64,000 bases of DNA from JADKAV01 sp963732355 (GTDB lineage Bacteria > Actinomycetota > Actinomycetes > S36-B12 > UBA10799), in assembly GCA_963732355.1 (NCBI GenBank), contig CAVSZD010000006.1, positions 434,001 to 498,000 on the forward strand, given 5' to 3'. Shown one piece after another: positions 27,366 to 34,870 of the stretch. The notes below the pieces were generated by a model. That model saw only the letters and a list, made by a program, of their open reading frames with translations. It did not search any database and was not told where the DNA came from. The first letter of the stretch is position 1, and each line of letters starts with the position of its first letter. Both the position numbers and the translations under genes were made by a program.

Positions 27366-28682
27366 TCAGGCCTCTTTCGCTGCGCGGAAGCCGGCGTCAA
27401 GGTCGGCCAGGATGTCGTTGATGTTCTCGATCCCGACGGCCAGGCGCACCAAGCCCGGGGTCACCCCTGCGGCCACCTGCTCCTCCGGGGAGAGCTGTGA
27501 GTGGGTGGTGGACGCCGGGTGGATCACCAGGCTGCGCACGTCGCCGATGTTAGCCACGTGGCTGTGCAGCTCCAGACCCTCCACGAACTTCTTACCCGCC
27601 TCGACACCACCGACGATCTCGAAACTGAGGACCGCACCGGTGCCCTTCGGGGCGTACTTTCGGCCCAACTCGTACCACGGGCTGACCGGCAGGCTGGCGT
27701 AATTGACCTTCTCCACCTCGTCGCGGGTCGTGAGCCATTCCGCCACAGCTTGGGCGTTCTGCACGTGGCGCTCGATGCGAAGGCTCAGGGTCTCGAGTCC
27801 CTGCGACAGCAGCCAGGCGTTGAACGGTGCCACCGCGGAACCCAGGTCGCGCAGCAACTGCACGCGGGCCTTGAGGATGAAGGACAGGTTCGCACCGAAC
27901 TGCGAGCCCACACCGAGGTCACGTGCGTAGACCAGGCCGTGGTAGCTCGGGTCGGGCTCGTTGTAGTTCGGGAAGCGCTGTGGGTACTGCGCGTAGTCGA
28001 ACGTCCCGCCGTCCACGATCACACCGGCGACCGCTGTTCCGTGCCCGCCGATGTACTTGGTCGCCGAGTGGATGACCACGTCGGCACCCCACTTCAGCGG
28101 CTGGATCAGATAGGGGGTGGCCACCGTGTTGTCCACGATCAGCGGCGCACCGAACTCGTGGGCGAGCGCGGCAATCGCCTCGATGTCGAGGATGTCGTTC
28201 TTCGGGTTGGAGATGGTCTCGCCGAAGAACGCCTTGGTGTTGGGTTTGATCGCCGCACGCCACGACTCGATGTCGTCGGGGTCCTCCACGAAGGAGACCT
28301 CGATGCCGAGCTTGGGCAGGGTGTAGTGGAACAGGTTGTACGTGCCGCCGTAGAGGCTGGGGCTGGAAACGATGTGATCGCCGGCCTCGGCGACGTTGAG
28401 GATCGCAATTGTCTCGGCAGCCTGACCGCTGGAAACCAGCAGGGCGCCAACACCTCCTTCGAGGGCCGCGATGCGATCCTCGACGGTGGCCTGCGTCGGG
28501 TTCATGATCCGCGTGTAGATGTTGCCCAGTTCTTTCAGGGCGAAGAGGTTGGCGGCGTGCGTTGTGTCGTTGAAGGTGTAACTGGTGGTCTGGTAGATCG
28601 GCAGGGCCCGCGCATTGGTGGTCTCGTCGGGTGTCTGTCCTGCGTGGATCTGCTTGGTTTCGAAGGACCAGGCGTCGCTCAT
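27366..28682 (-). CDS. metY: O-acetylhomoserine sulfhydrylase (aminocarboxypropyltransferase)
   Basis: This PLP enzyme makes homocysteine from O-acetylhomoserine and sulfide. It has 438 residues, with the Cys/Met-metabolism family start TKQIHAGQTPDETTNARALP, YQTTSYTF and SGQAAETIAIL. The PLP Lys is in VIHSATKYIGGHGT, and SLGDVRS-like NIGDVRSLVIHPASTTH occurs near the end. It is paired with metX downstream, giving two consecutive steps. The ribosome site is AAAGGAAAA. About 70 bases upstream lies an intrinsic terminator preceded by a Cys/Met-rich leader ORF, so expression is very likely set by attenuation. Confidence 0.96.
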   Translation of the reverse strand: MSDAWSFETKQIHAGQTPDETTNARALPIYQTTSYTFNDTTHAANLFALKELGNIYTRIMNPTQATVEDRIAALEGGVGALLVSSGQAAETIAILNVAEAGDHIVSSPSLYGGTYNLFHYTLPKLGIEVSFVEDPDDIESWRAAIKPNTKAFFGETISNPKNDILDIEAIAALAHEFGAPLIVDNTVATPYLIQPLKWGADVVIHSATKYIGGHGTAVAGVIVDGGTFDYAQYPQRFPNYNEPDPSYHGLVYARDLGVGSQFGANLSFILKARVQLLRDLGSAVAPFNAWLLSQGLETLSLRIERHVQNAQAVAEWLTTRDEVEKVNYASLPVSPWYELGRKYAPKGTGAVLSFEIVGGVEAGKKFVEGLELHSHVANIGDVRSLVIHPASTTHSQLSPEEQVAAGVTPGLVRLAVGIENINDILADLDAGFRAAKEA

Positions 28683-28750
28683 CGGTTTTCCTTTTCGTGA
28701 AGTTTCGGGTCCGGTGCTGGTATGGGATCGGCCCGGGTGCTCAACGCACC

Positions 28751-28782
28751 GAAAAGAAAAGCCCCGGCCTCTTCGCCGGGGA
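28751..28782 (-). terminator. Attenuator terminator of the metY-metX leader
   Basis: On the minus strand CCCCGGC, a GAAGAG loop, then GCCGGGG and CTTTTCTTTTC form a textbook intrinsic terminator between the leader ORF and metY. The end of the leader ORF carries CGCCGGGG, fully complementary to the CCCCGGCG of the first terminator arm. An alternative antiterminator hairpin is therefore possible. Confidence 0.85.
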
Positions 28783-28797
28783 ACGCAGTAACGTCGC

Positions 28798-28854
28798 TCA
28801 GGCCCCGGCGATGAACATCATTCGACAACACATACACATCTGCCGGGAACTCAT
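28798..28854 (-). CDS. Cys/Met-rich leader peptide of the metY-metX attenuator
   Basis: An 18-residue ORF, MSSRQMCMCCRMMFIAGA, starts nine bases after a strong AAGGAGG. Codons 6-13 read Met-Cys-Met-Cys-Cys-Arg-Met-Met. Such a run is what a ribosome-stalling leader for sulfur amino acids needs. The last codons overlap the segment (28803-28810, CGCCGGGG on the minus strand) that can pair with the first arm of the terminator. If charged tRNA-Cys or tRNA-Met is scarce, a ribosome stalled over codons 6-13 leaves that segment free and the terminator is prevented. If translation finishes, the segment is covered and the terminator forms. The ORF and hairpins are seen in the sequence. The regulation is inferred by analogy with known amino-acid attenuators. 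Confidence 0.8.
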   Translation of the reverse strand: MSSRQMCMCCRMMFIAGA

Positions 28855-28877
28855 CGTCGCGAACCTCCTTCCTACGT

Positions 28878-28894
28878 TGTCAAAGAGTTTGACA
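28878..28894. promoter_or_regulatory. Palindromic operator candidate in the metY promoter region
   Basis: TGTCAAACTCTTTGACA (minus strand) is a perfect 7-bp inverted repeat with a three-base spacer, just upstream of the leader ribosome site. CAAACT within it could also serve as a -10 box. A transcription factor for sulfur metabolism is plausible, but none can be named from this. Confidence 0.45.
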
Positions 28895-29005
28895 CACACC
28901 GATCCGTCCGTCGACCGCGGGCCTGAGGAACCGGCGCACGACCAAACGGCCAGGAGGCTGGTCCCTAGCCGAATGAACCCTGATCGATCCGGACCGAATG
29001 CGGGT

Positions 29006-29220
29006 CTTCACGGCGGTGGCGTGTCCGATTCTGCAGGCTCACGACCCGCCTGGCGGGGGTTTACTGAGGGGCAGTCGCGTATGGGCCTTGATCAACCTGC
29101 AAATCCGGACAGCCGGGTCCGGCGGATTCGCTAGTCTTCGCCGATCCCGAGCCCCTTGTGGGTCCGGCTGAGCTCCTCGTAGAGCTCACGAATCTGCCGG
29201 TGAGCCTCGTCGGGGGAGAT
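29006..29220. repeat. 215-bp tandem repeat, unit 1
   Basis: The unit starts CGGCGGTGGCGTGTCCG and contains a decayed palindromic element (TGTCCGATTCTGCAGG facing TTGATCAACCTGCAAAT), then 86 bases (29131-29216) nearly identical to the last 28 codons and stop of the DUF gene at 29562-29867. It is thus a duplicated gene tail plus its downstream element. The start matches after CTTCA. Sequence before it is unique. Confidence 0.9.
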
Positions 29221-29435
29221 CTTCACGGCGGTGGCGTGTCCGATTCTGCAGGCTCACGACCCGCCTGGCGGGCGTTTACTGAGGGGCAGTCGCGTATGGG
29301 CCTTGATCAACCTGCAAATCCGGACAGCCGGGTCCGGCGGATTCGCTAGTCTTCGCCGATCCCGAGCCCCTTGTGGGTCCGGCTGAGCTCCTCGTAGAGC
29401 TCACGAATCTGCCGGTGAGCCTCGTCGGGGCAAAT
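29221..29435. repeat. 215-bp tandem repeat, unit 2
   Basis: This unit has the same length and content as the unit before it, differing by only a few bases (for example one base in the GGCGGG run and GGGGAGAT versus GGGGCAAAT at the junctions). The duplicated gene tail with its TAG stop is at 29346-29431. Confidence 0.9.
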
Positions 29436-29651
29436 CTTGCCGGCGGTGGCGTGTCCGATTCTGCAGGCTCACGACCCGCCTGGCGGGCGGTTTACTGAGG
29501 GGCAGTCGCGTATGGGCCTTGATCAACCTGCAAATCCGGACAGCCGGGTCCGGCGGATTCGCTAGTCTTCGCCGATCCCGAGCCCCTTGTGGGTCCGGCT
29601 GAGCTCCTCGTAGAGCTCACGAATCTGCCGGTGAGCCTCGTCGGGGCCGAT
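29436..29651. repeat. 216-bp tandem repeat, unit 3 (contains the true gene end)
   Basis: This copy has one extra G in GGCGGGCGG and joins directly to the intact gene, so its tail (29562-29647) is the real 3' end of that gene. The junction shares TTGCCGGC, and recombination at this short homology could have produced the array. The array is therefore downstream of the gene and does not disturb its frame. Confidence 0.9.
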
Positions 29652-29867
29652 TTTGCCGGCCGTCTCCAGGCCACAGATATAGGCCACGCGGGTGGCGAAC
29701 TCCTGCAGGTTGGAGTCGAAAGCGAGGTTCTCCGGGGTGAACTCACCACGAAAGCGCGTGCGTGGTGCGATGAACTCCTTCTTGGCAGCCTCGCGGGCCG
29801 TGTCGTCGTTCACCGTTTCCTCCGTGCCGGACCCCAGCAGTCGCCGCAGCCAGTCGGACAGTCCCAT
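29562..29867 (-). CDS. Small protein of unknown function whose 3' end is triplicated
   Basis: The protein has 101 residues, starting MGLSDWLRRLLGSG, then a charged segment and LQEFATRVAYICGLETAGKIG, PDEAHRQIRELYEELSRTHKGL. It is mostly helical and cytoplasmic. The ATG was chosen because upstream codons in the frame are antisense to the next gene. It lies seven bases after that gene, hence the same operon. The final 28 codons and stop are repeated twice more downstream in a tandem array. I recognise no family with confidence. Confidence 0.65.
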   Translation of the reverse strand: MGLSDWLRRLLGSGTEETVNDDTAREAAKKEFIAPRTRFRGEFTPENLAFDSNLQEFATRVAYICGLETAGKIGPDEAHRQIRELYEELSRTHKGLGIGED

Positions 29868-29874
29868 GCGGGCC

Positions 29875-30627
29875 TCACGTCGCCACGATGTGCAGCGCGT
29901 TCTTGCCGTCTTTGTTGTCAACCGCGACGAGCCAGGTGCCCTCCGGAGTGCGGGCCAGCCCCTCGGGTTTGTCGATCGCGGGGGGCAGGGCCATAGGCTC
30001 ACCGCCCAGCGTCATCATGCACCTGGCCTTGTCGCTGAGCAGCCAGATCTGGTCGTCGACCACGCACACATCGCTGACGTCGTCGAGCTCAATGGGCCAA
30101 TACGCCAGTGCCACAAGATCACCGGAGGTGGGCGGATCCCAGGTCCCCGGCGTCGGACCCACACTGGCCTGATCCGCCAGGCCGAACTCGATGATCGCGG
30201 CCGGTTTCTTCTCCTTGACGACGAACAGGCGGTCAGGACCGGTGAACATACCCTCGCCGTGAGAGTTGGGATCCTTCTTCCAGGACTTCGCGAGATCCTT
30301 GAGGTCCACCTTCAAGCGCCACGATCCGGCTACTGCACCGGCGTCCAGGTCCACGGCCAGCAACAGGGCAGGCTCTTCGCACAGGATCACAACCGTCGAC
30401 CCGCGCAGATGTTCAACGGCTTCGAACTGGCCTGTCTCGCCCGGCGCGTCCGGCAGGGCGGAGACGTCCAGCGTGGTCCACTCGCCCGGGCCATCCCCGG
30501 TCCAGTCCGCCCACGCCAGGACCGGCTTGGCGTCGCCGACGATGACCAGTCGATTCCCCACGAAACACGCACCACTGACCTCAGCGAGCGGGGCGTGGAA
30601 CATCTGCTCAGGGTAATCGAACAACAC
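29875..30627 (-). CDS. Hypothetical protein, probable beta-propeller-like fold
   Basis: The protein has 250 residues, with no signal peptide and no membrane helix. It shows repeated short strands of the type GACFVGNRLVIVGDA, EGMFTGPDRLFVVKEKKPA, DVCVVDDQIWLLSDKAR and KPEGLARTPEGTWLVAVDNKDG. These recall propeller proteins of the SdiA-regulated or esterase-like-phytase type, but the match is only structural in flavour. It sits between dtd and the small gene with the triplicated end, in one minus-strand run. No function is assigned. Confidence 0.55.
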   Translation of the reverse strand: MLFDYPEQMFHAPLAEVSGACFVGNRLVIVGDAKPVLAWADWTGDGPGEWTTLDVSALPDAPGETGQFEAVEHLRGSTVVILCEEPALLLAVDLDAGAVAGSWRLKVDLKDLAKSWKKDPNSHGEGMFTGPDRLFVVKEKKPAAIIEFGLADQASVGPTPGTWDPPTSGDLVALAYWPIELDDVSDVCVVDDQIWLLSDKARCMMTLGGEPMALPPAIDKPEGLARTPEGTWLVAVDNKDGKNALHIVAT

Positions 30628-30647
30628 GGTGTTGATCGGAAAATGAA

Positions 30648-31115
30648 TCAGACTTCGAAAAGCACGGTGATCGGGCCGTCATTGGTGAAGCGCACTTGCA
30701 TGTCCGCACCGAACCGACCTGTCGCCACCTGTGCGCCTGCCACCCGCAGCGCTTCGACGAAGGCCTCCACCAGCGGTTCTGCCTGTGCGCCGGGCGCCGC
30801 AGCATCCCATGTGGGCCGGCGGCCCTTGCCCGTATTGGCATAGAGGGTGAACTGGCTGATCACCAGTAGCGGCAGTCCGAGGTCGGAGGCCGACAGTTCG
30901 GCAGGCCCTGCCGGTGGCACACACATCTCGGGTAGACGATCGCGGTCGAACAGTCGCGCGCCCCAGACCTTGGCGGCAAGCCGGGCCGCCAGCTGTGCGG
31001 TGTCGTCGTGCGTGACGCCCACCAGCACCACTAGGCCGGGGCCCTCGAACGAGCCGATGATCTCACCGTGGACGCTGACTGCCGCACCGTCGGCGCGCTG
31101 GACCAGTGCCCGCAT
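30648..31115 (-). CDS. dtd: D-aminoacyl-tRNA deacylase
   Basis: The enzyme hydrolyses D-amino acids from wrongly charged tRNAs. It has 155 residues. The marks are MRALVQRADGAAVSV at the start, GLVVLVGVTHDD, LPLLVISQFTLYANTGKGRRP with the active-site SQFTLY, and a C-terminal VRFTNDGPITVLFE, where NxGP(V/I)T closes the catalytic site. Its ATG overlaps the stop of the preceding gene by one base. It is intact and of standard length. Confidence 0.96.
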   Translation of the reverse strand: MRALVQRADGAAVSVHGEIIGSFEGPGLVVLVGVTHDDTAQLAARLAAKVWGARLFDRDRLPEMCVPPAGPAELSASDLGLPLLVISQFTLYANTGKGRRPTWDAAAPGAQAEPLVEAFVEALRVAGAQVATGRFGADMQVRFTNDGPITVLFEV

Positions 31116-31789
31116 CAGGTGCCCGGTCGGCGGACCACTCGGCCGGCGATTCGGGTGGCCGTGCCGGGCAGCGTGCGGATGGAACCGACCGTGTTCGAGG
31201 CAAGCACTCCAGTGAGATCGGTGGCATCGATCTGGGCCAGCGCGTCGGCCACGACAGCGTTGAAATCCACCTTCTCAAGCACCCGCTCCAGGGTCACCCT
31301 CTCCACGAGGGCATCCATGTCCACCTCGCTGAGCACCATGTTCATGTCCACCCGCGACAGCAGTTCCGCGGTCGTGTGTGGGCCCACGCGGGCCAGGAAC
31401 TCGGCCGCAGCCTGCGCCCTCTCATCCTGTTTGCCCTGGAATTGTTCGTCGAGCTCTGCCAGCGTTTCGTACAGTCTGCGGATCGGCTTGCCGGTGAACT
31501 CCACTGAGGAAGCCATAACCGACGCGCGGTTGACCAGATGTTCTAGCGCCGCGACCATGTCGAAGACGACACTCTGGGCAGCCGCAGTCATCGTGGCCGT
31601 CGCGCCAGGCAATACCGCCAACAACCTCGCCAGGGTCACCACCTCGACGGGTTCGGCCTGCTCGTCGCTGCCTTCGATCAGGTGCGAACGCGTGTACTCC
31701 GAGGCCAGCCCCACCAGTCCCAGACCGAGATCCGACCACCGTTGGAACTCTTCGAAGAGGGCTCCACTGAAACCGGGACGTTGCGCCAT
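31115..31789 (-). CDS. Hypothetical protein with repeated VD-type segment
   Basis: The protein has 224 residues, soluble and mostly helical. In the C-terminal third short related segments follow each other: LLSRVDMNMVLSEVDM, DALVERVTLERVLEKVDF and NAVVADALAQIDATDL, then ASNTVGSIRTLPG. This pattern of four hydrophobic-Val-Asp steps looks like a helical repeat. Similar tails occur in actinobacterial proteins of unknown function. It overlaps dtd and follows the DUF389 gene, all on the minus strand. No enzymatic motif is visible. Confidence 0.6.
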   Translation of the reverse strand: MAQRPGFSGALFEEFQRWSDLGLGLVGLASEYTRSHLIEGSDEQAEPVEVVTLARLLAVLPGATATMTAAAQSVVFDMVAALEHLVNRASVMASSVEFTGKPIRRLYETLAELDEQFQGKQDERAQAAAEFLARVGPHTTAELLSRVDMNMVLSEVDMDALVERVTLERVLEKVDFNAVVADALAQIDATDLTGVLASNTVGSIRTLPGTATRIAGRVVRRPGT

Positions 31790-31809
31790 GCCTCCATGGT
31801 GACACTGCC

Positions 31810-32835
31810 CTAACTCGGGGCCGTCGTCCCCGCCTTGATGGACTCCCCCTGCTGGGCATCAACTGTGACCTCGTAGGCCGCAGCCACAGACGCATCGAGC
31901 AACGCCATGAGCGACTCGACCGGAGGCGGTTGGCCCGTGCCCAGTATCCGCACGTCGATCGAACGTCCCGACACCTCGACGTATTCCAACTCCCAGCCGG
32001 TGTCCGCCAGCCACTGCTGCGTGGCCGCGTTGGCCGCGACCTGCGATCGCGAATCCCGCAGGTACTCAACGCTCTGCACTGTCAGCGGAATAAGTAGAGC
32101 AACCAGCGCGATCCCGATCATGACGGTCACCCGGCGGCTGTTGAGATTGCGCAGGGCCGAATCGGTCGTGGCGTACTTGGCGGCGGCGAAAGTGAGGATG
32201 CCGGCAGCGATCATCGCGACGACGTTGGTGGCGAACAAGGTGAAGGCCCGAAAGGCCGCCGCCCACTCGGTCTCGGAGGCCGTGATTCCCACGACACACA
32301 TCGGGGGCACCAGCGAGATCGCGATAGCCACGCCCGGCAGTACATCGGACAGGTCGCGCCGCATCATCCCGACCGCAGCCACAACTCCCACGGCCAGGGC
32401 GACCACCATGTCGACCACGCTGGGTGCGATGCGGCCGGCCACCTGCGGATTGGCCAGGACGTCAGTGGTCTGCGGCACGAAGAGTGCAGCCATGGCGGCC
32501 CCTATCAGGCCAGCGCCGACCGCGCCGCCGACGACCCCCGCGATCGCGGCCGCCAATCGTCTGGCCGAACTCACCACGGTCGCCAGCGCCACGCCCATGA
32601 TGGGCACCCCCAGCGGAGCGACGATCATCGCGCCGATGACGGTGGCGGTGGAATCGACGATGATGCCACCACTGGCGATGATGGCTGACAGTACAAGCAG
32701 CAACCCGAACCGCTGGAACTTGTAGCGGGCCTCGCCACGGTCCAGGAACAACAGGGTCTCGAGATCGTCCACACTCAACCGGTCAGCGGGTCGCCCGACC
32801 AGGATTGATCCGATGCTCCAGGTCTTCTCAGCCAT
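31810..32835 (-). CDS. DUF389 family membrane protein
   Basis: The protein has 341 residues. A short cytoplasmic start (MAEKTWSIGSILVGRPADR) leads to about six to eight membrane helices (SAIIASGGIIVDSTATVIGAMI, PIMGVALATVVSS, SVVDMVVALAVGVVAAVGMM, VAIAISLVPPMCVVGI), matching DUF389. A soluble C-terminal domain (about 260-341) follows. The function of the family is not established. The ATG lies seven bases downstream of a TACTCT box, so the transcript may be leaderless. It is divergent from the MFS gene and leads the operon that continues to dtd. Confidence 0.85.
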   Translation of the reverse strand: MAEKTWSIGSILVGRPADRLSVDDLETLLFLDRGEARYKFQRFGLLLVLSAIIASGGIIVDSTATVIGAMIVAPLGVPIMGVALATVVSSARRLAAAIAGVVGGAVGAGLIGAAMAALFVPQTTDVLANPQVAGRIAPSVVDMVVALAVGVVAAVGMMRRDLSDVLPGVAIAISLVPPMCVVGITASETEWAAAFRAFTLFATNVVAMIAAGILTFAAAKYATTDSALRNLNSRRVTVMIGIALVALLIPLTVQSVEYLRDSRSQVAANAATQQWLADTGWELEYVEVSGRSIDVRILGTGQPPPVESLMALLDASVAAAYEVTVDAQQGESIKAGTTAPS

Positions 32836-32842
32836 GCCGACC

Positions 32843-32848
32843 AGAGTA
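32843..32848 (-). promoter_or_regulatory. Likely -10 box for the DUF389 gene (leaderless)
   Basis: TACTCT on the minus strand ends seven bases before the ATG, with no ribosome site between. The divergent MFS gene has a similar arrangement on the other strand. Confidence 0.4.
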
Positions 32849-32889
32849 GGCCGCGATCTTCGCCGGGCGTCGTCGGTGGCGGTCGCGTC

Positions 32890-32895
32890 TAACCT
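32890..32895 (+). promoter_or_regulatory. Likely -10 box for the MFS gene (leaderless)
   Basis: TAACCT precedes the ATG by six bases (or abuts the in-frame GTG two codons upstream). No Shine-Dalgarno is present. Confidence 0.4.
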
Positions 32896-32901
32896 GTGTC
32901 C

Positions 32902-34317
32902 ATGACCTTGGTTTTGTCCTCCCCGGCGGGCCGCCGCGCCCTCGCGGCCAGCGTCGTCGGGTCGGGCATGGCCTTCCTGGACTCGACCATCGTGACCGTG
33001 GCGGCGCCGCATATCGCTGAGGACCTCGGTGGTGGTTTCGCCGGCATGCAGTGGGTGCTCGACGGGTACCTGCTCACGCTGGGCGCACTGGTGCTGGTCG
33101 GTGGAGCCTTGGGCGACCTGTTGGGCAAGCGCCGGATGTTCATCGTCGGGACGATCGGGTTCGCACTGGCCAGCGTCGCCTGTGGACTGGCGCCGGGCAT
33201 CGCGGCTTTAGTGCTGGCCCGCATGGTCCAGGGCGCTTGCGCGGCACTGCTGGTTCCCACCTCCTTGGCTCTGCTCAACGCGGAGTTCGCCGGCGCCGAC
33301 CGCGGCAAGGCGATCGGAGCGTGGTCGGGGTTGTCCGGGGTCTTCACGGCGCTGGGTCCCTTCGTCGGCGGCGCGCTGGTCGATGCCTTTCCCGCGGGCT
33401 GGCGTTTGGCCTTCCTCATCAACGTGCCCCTGGCGGGGGTGGCTGTCTGGTTGGCGCGATCTTCGGTCCCGGCCACACCCGGCAGTCGCACCCCGGCACC
33501 GCTGGTCTCGCAGTTGGACCTGCTGGGGGCCGGGTTGGCGACAGTGGGGTTGGGGCTGCTCGTCGGACCACTGATCGAGGCGCAACGCCTGGGGGGTTCG
33601 GCCTGGGTGCTGGTCGCGTTCGGCGTGGCGCTTCTGGTTGCTTTCTTCGCCACGGAGTCCCGGCGCGGCCGAACCCAGAAGCCACCGCCGATGATCCCGC
33701 TGAGCCTTTTCAGCATCCGCAGTTTCAGCGTGGCGAACCTTGTGACCTTCGTGGTCTACGGCGCGCTGAGTGCTGCGACGTTCCTGGTGACCATCTACGT
33801 GCAGATCGTGATGGGGTATTCAGCAGTGGCCGCCGGAGCGGCCGGTCTGCCGATCACGGTGATCCTGGCACTGCTCAGCTCGCGGGTGGGGGGCTTGGTC
33901 AGCCGCTGGGGGCCACGGTGGTTCCTCACCGCAGGGCCCTTGGTGATGGCTGCCGGGCTGGTGCTCTTGTCGCTGATCGGGCCCGGCGACTCCTACTTCA
34001 CGGCGCTGCTACCGGCGATGCTGGTCTTCGCCTTCGGGCTGGTTCTGGTTGTGGCGCCTGTGACGACCGCCGCGCTGCTGGAGATCACACCCGCACTGTC
34101 CGGGACCGCCTCCGGGGTGAACAACGCCGTGGCCAGGGTCGCCGGTCTGATCGCCATCGCGGTCCTGCCGGCCGTTGCCGGGATCACCGCTTCCGGCGAG
34201 GGTCTCGCTGCTGGCTTCCGCACGGCCCAGTTGATCTCTGCGGGGTTATGCGCCGTTGGGGCGGGCATCGCGGCCTTCGGTTTCGTCACACGCGAAAGCG
34301 CCCCCCACCAGCGGTGA
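32902..34317 (+). CDS. MFS drug exporter, 14-helix EmrB/QacA type
   Basis: The protein has 471 residues and about 14 membrane helices. The DHA2-family marks are GSGMAFLDSTIVTVAAPHIA in the first helix, with the conserved D of LDST, MQWVLDGYLLTLGALVL, motif A GALGDLLGKRRMF, and GLSGVFTALGPFVGGALVD (motif C region), then FLINVPLAGV. Such exporters use the proton gradient to expel drugs or metabolites. The substrate is unknown. The ATG was preferred over the GTG two codons upstream. Its last codons are part of a terminator stem shared with the convergent gene. Confidence 0.9.
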   Translation: MTLVLSSPAGRRALAASVVGSGMAFLDSTIVTVAAPHIAEDLGGGFAGMQWVLDGYLLTLGALVLVGGALGDLLGKRRMFIVGTIGFALASVACGLAPGIAALVLARMVQGACAALLVPTSLALLNAEFAGADRGKAIGAWSGLSGVFTALGPFVGGALVDAFPAGWRLAFLINVPLAGVAVWLARSSVPATPGSRTPAPLVSQLDLLGAGLATVGLGLLVGPLIEAQRLGGSAWVLVAFGVALLVAFFATESRRGRTQKPPPMIPLSLFSIRSFSVANLVTFVVYGALSAATFLVTIYVQIVMGYSAVAAGAAGLPITVILALLSSRVGGLVSRWGPRWFLTAGPLVMAAGLVLLSLIGPGDSYFTALLPAMLVFAFGLVLVVAPVTTAALLEITPALSGTASGVNNAVARVAGLIAIAVLPAVAGITASGEGLAAGFRTAQLISAGLCAVGAGIAAFGFVTRESAPHQR

Positions 34318-34331
34318 GGGGCGCTCTCGCG
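34291..34331. terminator. Bidirectional terminator between MFS and SHOCT genes
   Basis: CGCGAAAGCGCCCC pairs with GGGGCGCTCTCGCG (one mismatch) around a 13-base loop. The stem straddles the MFS stop codon and reaches to within a few bases of the convergent gene. Confidence 0.65.
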
Positions 34332-34336
34332 TGGCT

Positions 34337-34714
34337 TCAGGAAGCCAGGGCCTTCGACTTCAACTGCGCGAACTCCTCGTCCGAGATCACGCCTTCGTCG
34401 TGCAGCTTCTTCGCCTGGGCGATCTGAGCCGCCGGGTCCGTACCGCCTGAGACCGACTTGATGTACTCGGCCTGGGCCTTCTGGATCTCCTGGGCCTGGG
34501 CCGCCGAACGCTCGGCCATTCCCTTGCCGCGCGCGATCAGGTAGATCAGACCGGTCAGCCACGGGATCAGAACCAGCGCGACGATCCACACTGCCTTCCA
34601 CCAGCCGCTGAGCTTGTGGTCACGCATGAGGTCGCCGACGATGACGAACACTAGGATCAGGTACGCCATGAAGACGAAAGCAAGCAAAATGGCCTGGAAT
34701 ACAGAGCCGTCCAT
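34337..34714 (-). CDS. Membrane protein with PLDc_N-like helices and SHOCT domain
   Basis: The protein has 125 residues. Two membrane helices (about 5-27 and 40-60: AILLAFVFMAYLILVFVIV, AVWIVALVLIPWLTGLIYLI) are joined by a short polar loop. A coiled linker follows, and a C-terminal SHOCT motif (PAAQIAQAKKLHDEGVISDEEF AQLKSKAL in two parts) ends the protein. SHOCT is a short C-terminal motif thought to mediate oligomerisation. The ATG is preceded by AAGGAG. An upstream in-frame GTG is less likely. Role unknown; common in Actinobacteria. Confidence 0.8.
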   Translation of the reverse strand: MDGSVFQAILLAFVFMAYLILVFVIVGDLMRDHKLSGWWKAVWIVALVLIPWLTGLIYLIARGKGMAERSAAQAQEIQKAQAEYIKSVSGGTDPAAQIAQAKKLHDEGVISDEEFAQLKSKALAS

Positions 34715-34870
34715 ACACAAACTCCTTGATAGACAAATGGGCATCTGCGCCCACACTCACTCATTCTACGGAAGGGTCCAGACAAAGCACTCACCCGTAG
34801 TGGGGCAAACGAGTCGAGGATGGTTGCCACTGGGCCGGGTCGCCCTGCGGCCCCGGCCGCCCCTGCCCTG

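Noticed and set aside
28683..28900. SAM riboswitch upstream of metY
   Set aside because: I looked for the usual long conserved aptamer features and found instead a short ORF and a simple terminator with an antiterminator segment. A riboswitch is not needed to explain the leader.
29006..29651. CRISPR-like array
   Set aside because: Units are 215 bp with no short spacers, and they contain a gene tail. It is a tandem duplication, not a CRISPR.
33051..34427. Second long + strand frame inside the MFS gene
   Set aside because: Gly/Ala/Arg-rich translation with no homology features; the overlapping frame encodes a clear 14-helix transporter.
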